Assembly: GCF_020400725.1 (NCBI RefSeq)
Contig: NZ_JAINVG010000050.1
Location: forward strand, 1 to 52,996
Origin: Streptomyces sp. NK15101
Lineage (GTDB): Bacteria > Actinomycetota > Actinomycetes > Streptomycetales > Streptomycetaceae
Length of the DNA: 52,996 nucleotides
Direction of reading: 5' to 3'
Below are positions 49,737-52,996 of this stretch, in pieces; within the stretch, counting starts at the first letter, position 1, and each line of letters starts with the position of its first letter. A program made the position numbers and the translations under genes. The notes below the pieces were generated by a model. The model had not been told where the DNA came from. It made no database searches and worked only from the letters and a program-made list of their open reading frames with translations.

Positions 49737-50411
49737 ATGAACGCCGACCGTCCCAGACCCGCCGCCCTCGCGCTCGCCGCCCTCGCGCTGACCGTCGTGC
49801 TCACCGGGTGCCAGGAAGGCGGTGCCGCCGCCGGCGGTGCCGCGCCCGCCGCGAGCACCGCGGCCCCCGCGCCGACCGGATCGGCCGGGGGCGCCGGGCC
49901 GACCTCCGCCCCCTCCGATGTCCCCTCCGCCGCCCCGACCGCCGCTCCGGCCGTGAAGAAGCCCGTCGCCCCGAAGACCGCCGCGCCCGGCTCGACGCCC
50001 CCGCCCGCGCCGAAGCCCGAGCCCGCTCCGGCCGGTGGGGACTGCGTCGACTCGCCGCCCGCGCCCGAGGACGTCGACCCCGACGAGTTCGCCCTCTACC
50101 GGATCGAGGAACTCGACGGCAGCACCGGCAAGGTGAACCTCGTCGTCCAGCACGGGGCCTGGGGTTGCGGATCGCCCGACTCCGACGGAGCGCCGTTCGT
50201 CGTCACCGGCGAGGAGAGCCGTTGGGCCCTCGACCAGGCCGCGTACGTCACCGTCACCAACCCGATCGTCACCAGCACCGAGAACCGGCGGATCGGCGTG
50301 CAGGAGCTGATCGACTGGGTGAACGCCCACCCCGACTCGGGGCTCGTCTTCCGGTACGAGACCGGGGACGACGGGGCGATCCACCGTCTCGAAGAGGTCT
50401 TCACCCCCTGA
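49737..50411 (+). CDS. Lipoprotein of unknown function
   Basis: 224 residues. A lipoprotein signal with lipobox LTGC (Cys about residue 25) leads to a long Ala/Pro/Thr/Ser linker (to about residue 100) and a C-terminal domain with two Cys (GGDCVDSPP, GAWGCGSP). The domain has the pattern YRIEELDGSTGKVNLVVQHG ... TENRRIGVQELIDWVNAHP. I do not recognise the family. It should be anchored to the outer face of the membrane. Confidence 0.8.
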   Translation: MNADRPRPAALALAALALTVVLTGCQEGGAAAGGAAPAASTAAPAPTGSAGGAGPTSAPSDVPSAAPTAAPAVKKPVAPKTAAPGSTPPPAPKPEPAPAGGDCVDSPPAPEDVDPDEFALYRIEELDGSTGKVNLVVQHGAWGCGSPDSDGAPFVVTGEESRWALDQAAYVTVTNPIVTSTENRRIGVQELIDWVNAHPDSGLVFRYETGDDGAIHRLEEVFTP

Positions 50412-50534
50412 GGCCCGTCCTTGCGCCGGACGAGTGAGGGCGAAACCTTCCGGCCGGAGCGTGCCGCTTGGGGGACGGCGGCGGGGGCCAGGAATGGGAC
50501 GACCTTGGTCGTCTCCACCGAAACGAGAACCCCC

Positions 50535-50888
50535 GTGCGTCTCCGCCGTTCCGTCGCCGCCGTCTGCGGCGCACTCGCCCTCACCGCCGCCCTGGCTTCT
50601 CCCGCCCACGCCGCCACCGGCGACTTCGGCTACTCGTTCGCCGGCCTCGACGGTGAACCGCAGCGGGGCACGCTGCACGACCCGGCGCGCGGCGAGTGCC
50701 TCACGGTCCCCGAGGCCGCCGACCCCGGCGCCTCCGAGCCCGCCTTCGCACCGCACAACGACACGGACGAGTACGCGATGGTCTTCACGGGGACCGACTG
50801 CTCGGGCGACCACTGGACGCTCCGTCCTCACGGCCGCCCGGCCACCGATCGGTTGAAGCTGCGTTCCGTGTTGTTCTTCCAGCGGTAG
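50535..50888 (+). CDS. Small secreted protein
   Basis: 117 residues from GTG 50535, the start that gives a proper signal peptide (RLRRSVAAVCGALALTAALASPAHA, cleavage after AHA). An upstream start would bury the signal behind 38 residues. The mature part of about 90 residues has two Cys (GECLTV, TDCSGDHW) that probably pair. Not recognised; a role in cell-surface or antagonism functions cannot be judged. Confidence 0.65.
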   Translation: MRLRRSVAAVCGALALTAALASPAHAATGDFGYSFAGLDGEPQRGTLHDPARGECLTVPEAADPGASEPAFAPHNDTDEYAMVFTGTDCSGDHWTLRPHGRPATDRLKLRSVLFFQR

Positions 50889-50974
50889 CGGGATCCGGCC
50901 GCCGTCGGTGTCCGCGCGTGTCCCGGGCCGGGAATTCGCGCGCGGACACCACGGTGACTCGCTACCGTCCCCGC

Positions 50975-51442
50975 ATGAGCACGTCACTCCGTCTGGAGCA
51001 GGTCACCCCCGCCACCATCGACGCCGCACTCGAACTGCGCGTCCACCCCCACCAGGAGCGCAACGTCGCCCCCGTCGTGCGCTCCCTCGCGGAGGCGTAC
51101 GCCTTCGGGGAGAACGCCTGGCCGCGGCTGATCTTCGACGGCGACGAGCTCATCGGGTTCCTGATGGCCTTCCTCGACATCCCCTGGAACGAGGAGAAGG
51201 ACCCGGACGACCGGCGCAGTGGTCTCTGGCGCCTCAACATCGCCGCCGCCGGACAGGGCAAGGGGTACGGACGCTTCGCCGTCGAGGCCGTGCGCGACGA
51301 GCTGCGCCGGCGCGGCGAGCGGCGGCTCTACGTCACCTGGGAGCCCGGCGAGGACGGGCCCGGCGGCTTCTACGACAAGCTGGGATTCCGTACCACCGGA
51401 GAGGTCAGCGGCGGTCAGGTCGTCGGCGTGCTCGACATATAG
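50975..51442 (+). CDS. GNAT-family N-acetyltransferase
   Basis: 155 residues. The GNAT fold is clear: central strand LIGFLMAF, the acetyl-CoA pyrophosphate loop in AAAGQGKGYGRFAVEAV, and GFYDKLGFRTTGEV near the end. Likely relatives are SpeG/PaiA-like or spectinomycin-type acetyltransferases; the substrate is unknown. TACCGT (50963-50968) is 6 nt before the ATG, indicating leaderless expression. It is convergent with the Cys-rich gene across a shared terminator. Confidence 0.88.
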   Translation: MSTSLRLEQVTPATIDAALELRVHPHQERNVAPVVRSLAEAYAFGENAWPRLIFDGDELIGFLMAFLDIPWNEEKDPDDRRSGLWRLNIAAAGQGKGYGRFAVEAVRDELRRRGERRLYVTWEPGEDGPGGFYDKLGFRTTGEVSGGQVVGVLDI

Positions 51443-51448
51443 GGAGAA

Positions 51449-51472
51449 GGGGGCGCGTGTGAACGCGCCCCC
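51449..51472. terminator. Bidirectional terminator between the GNAT and Cys-rich genes
   Basis: A perfect 10-bp GC stem (GGGGGCGCGT with ACGCGCCCCC) around GTGA lies between two convergent genes, 7 and 9 bp from their stops. Confidence 0.85.
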
Positions 51473-51480
51473 CTCACCGG

Positions 51481-51633
51481 TCAGCCCGAGCAGCCCCCGC
51501 ACTGGCACGGGGAGCCCGACTGGCAGCCGCAGCCGCAGCCCGAGCCGCAGCCGCAGGCGCCGAGCACGGGCAGGAACACCGCCTCGCGCGGTGCCTCCGG
51601 CGTGGCGTCGGTCGTCATGGGGGATTCGGCCAT
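51481..51633 (-). CDS. 50-residue Cys/Gly-rich small protein
   Basis: The start at 51633 follows GGGAGGGA; an internal ATG at 51618 is also possible. The first 25 residues are ordinary, ending REAVFLPVLGA; the last 25 are Cys and Gly with eight Cys at 27, 29, 33, 35, 37, 43, 45 and 48, arranged as C-x-C pairs. It resembles a metallothionein-like or other thiol-rich metal-binding tail. It lies 91 bp downstream of phoU on the same strand. Function unknown; metal binding is inferred from composition. Confidence 0.7.
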   Translation of the reverse strand: MAESPMTTDATPEAPREAVFLPVLGACGCGSGCGCGCQSGSPCQCGGCSG

Positions 51634-51724
51634 GGGGTCCCTCCCTATTCGAGGCGAGCTTCGCCTCCCCCCATTGCATGCCCACCCGGACCGGCGCATC
51701 AACGGCGCATCGGCGCCCGCGCTC

Positions 51725-52405
51725 CTATGCGCCCTCCACCGGCGCGTCCGACGTCTGCAGCTCGTCCGCGTGCTCGCCCGTCACCAGGTACACGACGCGC
51801 TTCGCCACCGACACCGCGTGGTCCGCGAACCGCTCGTAGTACCGGCCGAGCAGCGTCACGTCCACGGCCGTCTCGATGCCGTGCTTCCAGCGGTCGTCCA
51901 TCAGGTGCTGGAAGAGCGTGCGGTGCAGCAGGTCCATCTCGTCGTCGTCCTGCTCCAGCTGGAGCGCCAGGTCGACGTCCTTCGTGATGATGACCTCAGC
52001 CGCCTTCGCCATCAGGCGCTGCGCCAGCTGTCCCATCTCCAGGATGGTCGCGTGCAGGTCCCGCGGCACCGCGGTGTCCGGGAACCGCAGCCGCGCCAGC
52101 TTCGCCACGTGCTGCGCCAGGTCGCCGGAGCGCTCCAGGTCGGCGCTCATCCGCAGCGAGGTCACCACGATCCGCAGATCCGTCGCCACCGGCTGCTGCC
52201 GCGCCAGCAGCGCTATCGCCCGCGCCTCCAGGTCGTGCTGGAGGTCGTCGACCTTCTGGTCGGCCGCGATCACGCTCTCCGCGAGCTTGAGGTCCGCGTC
52301 GAGCATCGCCGTCGTGGCGCGCCCGATCGCCGACCCGACGAGGCGGGCCATCTCGACCAGGCCCTCGCCGATCGAGTCCAGTTCCTCGTGGTACGCGTCC
52401 CGCAT
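51725..52405 (-). CDS. phoU: PhoU, phosphate-signalling regulator
   Basis: 226 residues, all-helical, two PhoU repeats with the metal-binding E/D-x3-D-type clusters (HDLEARAIALL ... DLERSGDLAQHVAKLAR and RYYERFADHAVSVAKRVVYL). It links the Pst transporter state to the PhoR-PhoP system, damping PhoR under phosphate sufficiency. In Streptomyces it is divergent from phoRP, as here, and the spacer holds PHO boxes. Confidence 0.96.
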   Translation of the reverse strand: MRDAYHEELDSIGEGLVEMARLVGSAIGRATTAMLDADLKLAESVIAADQKVDDLQHDLEARAIALLARQQPVATDLRIVVTSLRMSADLERSGDLAQHVAKLARLRFPDTAVPRDLHATILEMGQLAQRLMAKAAEVIITKDVDLALQLEQDDDEMDLLHRTLFQHLMDDRWKHGIETAVDVTLLGRYYERFADHAVSVAKRVVYLVTGEHADELQTSDAPVEGA

Positions 52406-52498
52406 GGTGTCCCTCTCTACGCAAAACTCCGGGGTCCGGGTGGGGCTTCGGACCCCCACGCTCCCACGTTCGGCCCCCTGTGCGTCCGGTTCCACCCC

Positions 52499-52531
52499 CT
52501 GATGTGAACCGTCACTTTCCCCCAGGTGAAC
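52499..52531 (-). promoter_or_regulatory. PHO box 1: three 11-bp direct-repeat units
   Basis: On the minus strand GTTCACCTGGG, GGAAAGTGACG and GTTCACATCAG follow one another without gaps. Two units match the GTTCACC core of PhoP sites and the middle one is degenerate. Confidence 0.8.
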
Positions 52532-52562
52532 TCTGGGCGACACGCGCCACCCTGCTCGCCGG

Positions 52563-52595
52563 GGCAAATGAATCACCCGCATCTCCTCGGTGAAC
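52563..52595 (-). promoter_or_regulatory. PHO box 2: three 11-bp direct-repeat units
   Basis: On the minus strand GTTCACCGAGG, AGATGCGGGTG and ATTCATTTGCC. It lies 64 bp from box 1, and a 17-bp sequence (GGTGAACTCTGGGCGAC) is repeated exactly at 52525-52541 and 52589-52605. Confidence 0.7.
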
Positions 52596-52668
52596 TCTGG
52601 GCGACGACTGTTCGAGCAGCCGCTCGGACGGCTGGGAGAGTGTCCATGGCCCCGCATAACCTGGAGAC

Positions 52669-52996
52669 ATGGACGTGAACGCGGCGGTCGCCGCATTGGC
52701 AGCGATCGCCGGAGTGTGCACCGGCGTGATCGCCATGCTGGCGTTCCGCTGGAGCGAGCGCGACCAGGCGCGCCCGACCCGTACCTCACTGCACACCGAC
52801 GCCGTGCTCCCGCCCGGCGTCGACACCGTGCTGTCCGTGCTGCGCTCCTCCGCGGTCGTCCTCGACGAGAGCGACTCCGTGGTGAAGGCCAGCTCGGCGG
52901 CGTACGCGCTCGGCCTGGTCCGCGGCGGCAAGCTGGCCGTCGAACCCATGCTCAACATGGCCCGCGACACCCGCCGCGACGGAGAGATACGGCAGG
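52669..52996 (+). CDS. phoR: PhoR sensor histidine kinase, 5' part
   Basis: The first 109 residues before the window ends. The start MDVNAAVAALAAIAGVCTG matches Streptomyces PhoR from memory. One N-terminal hydrophobic segment (about 3-24) is followed by a Ser/Arg linker and the beginning of a PAS-like cytoplasmic sensor (VVLDESDSVVKASSAAYALGL), as in SenX3-type kinases. It senses phosphate starvation and phosphorylates PhoP. TAACCT (52657-52662) is 6 nt from the ATG, so the transcript is probably leaderless. Truncated only by the window edge. Confidence 0.93.
   Translation, partial: MDVNAAVAALAAIAGVCTGVIAMLAFRWSERDQARPTRTSLHTDAVLPPGVDTVLSVLRSSAVVLDESDSVVKASSAAYALGLVRGGKLAVEPMLNMARDTRRDGEIRQ

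Overview
The window is a high-GC actinobacterial chromosome segment whose content and order match a Streptomyces core region. From memory of S. coelicolor, the recognisable genes follow the SCO4152-SCO4229 order: glnR, nur, rsiG, mshA, gpmA, phoU, phoR. GTG starts, very long antisense shadow frames, twin-arginine and lipoprotein signals and many apparently leaderless genes all fit that genus. About 60 protein genes are supported. No rRNA, tRNA, CRISPR array or insertion sequence was recognised.

Layout. 0-5.3 kb: exported phosphoesterases and a haloperoxidase. 5.2-9.4 kb, minus strand: an MprAB/PepD-like unit of HtrA-type protease, response regulator, sensor kinase and a nucleotidyltransferase. 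9.5-11.4 kb: a LacI regulator and GlnR. 11.6-17.2 kb: hydrolase, MoaD/ThiS-like carrier, LmeA-like protein, then a sulfur block (small Cys leader peptide, rhodanese, DUF1416, DsrE-like protein). 17.3-20.6 kb: three coupled paralogous membrane proteins, a 32-residue membrane protein and a nitrobindin-like protein. 20.7-24.0 kb: an accessory defence-like island of a short leader RNA with its own promoter and terminator, an Abi/HEPN gene, an HsdM-like methylase and a half-size HsdS, with no HsdR. 24.0-30.8 kb: nur, ygfZ, dtd, rsiG, an Eis-like acetyltransferase, TetR and a HelD-like ATPase. 30.7-35.7 kb: WYL, DHA2 exporter, MarR, a 239-bp palindromic element, DinB, VOC and AraC. 35.8-41.0 kb: XRE, HbhA-like, DUF2516, receiver-PP2C phosphatase, NlpC/P60 hydrolase and a methyltransferase. 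41-53 kb: mshA, a YbjN protein, an exported beta-helix protein, AraC/MBL/MFS, gpmA, a lipoprotein, small secreted and Cys-rich proteins, phoU, PHO boxes and the start of phoR.

The most interesting part is the 20.7-24.0 kb island. A sigma70-type promoter and an intrinsic terminator enclose a roughly 56-nt RNA directly upstream of an Abi protein carrying R-x4-H HEPN signatures. That layout resembles reported AbiF-type toxins paired with an RNA antitoxin, here joined to a type I-like methylase and specificity subunit lacking the nuclease. Other notable items are a leaderless Cys-containing uORF ahead of the rhodanese, a perfect hairpin burying the ribosome-binding site of a DHA2 exporter, the large palindromic element, tandem-repeat tracts beside a methyltransferase and mshA, and a recurrent TANNNT-N6-8-start-codon arrangement at many genes.
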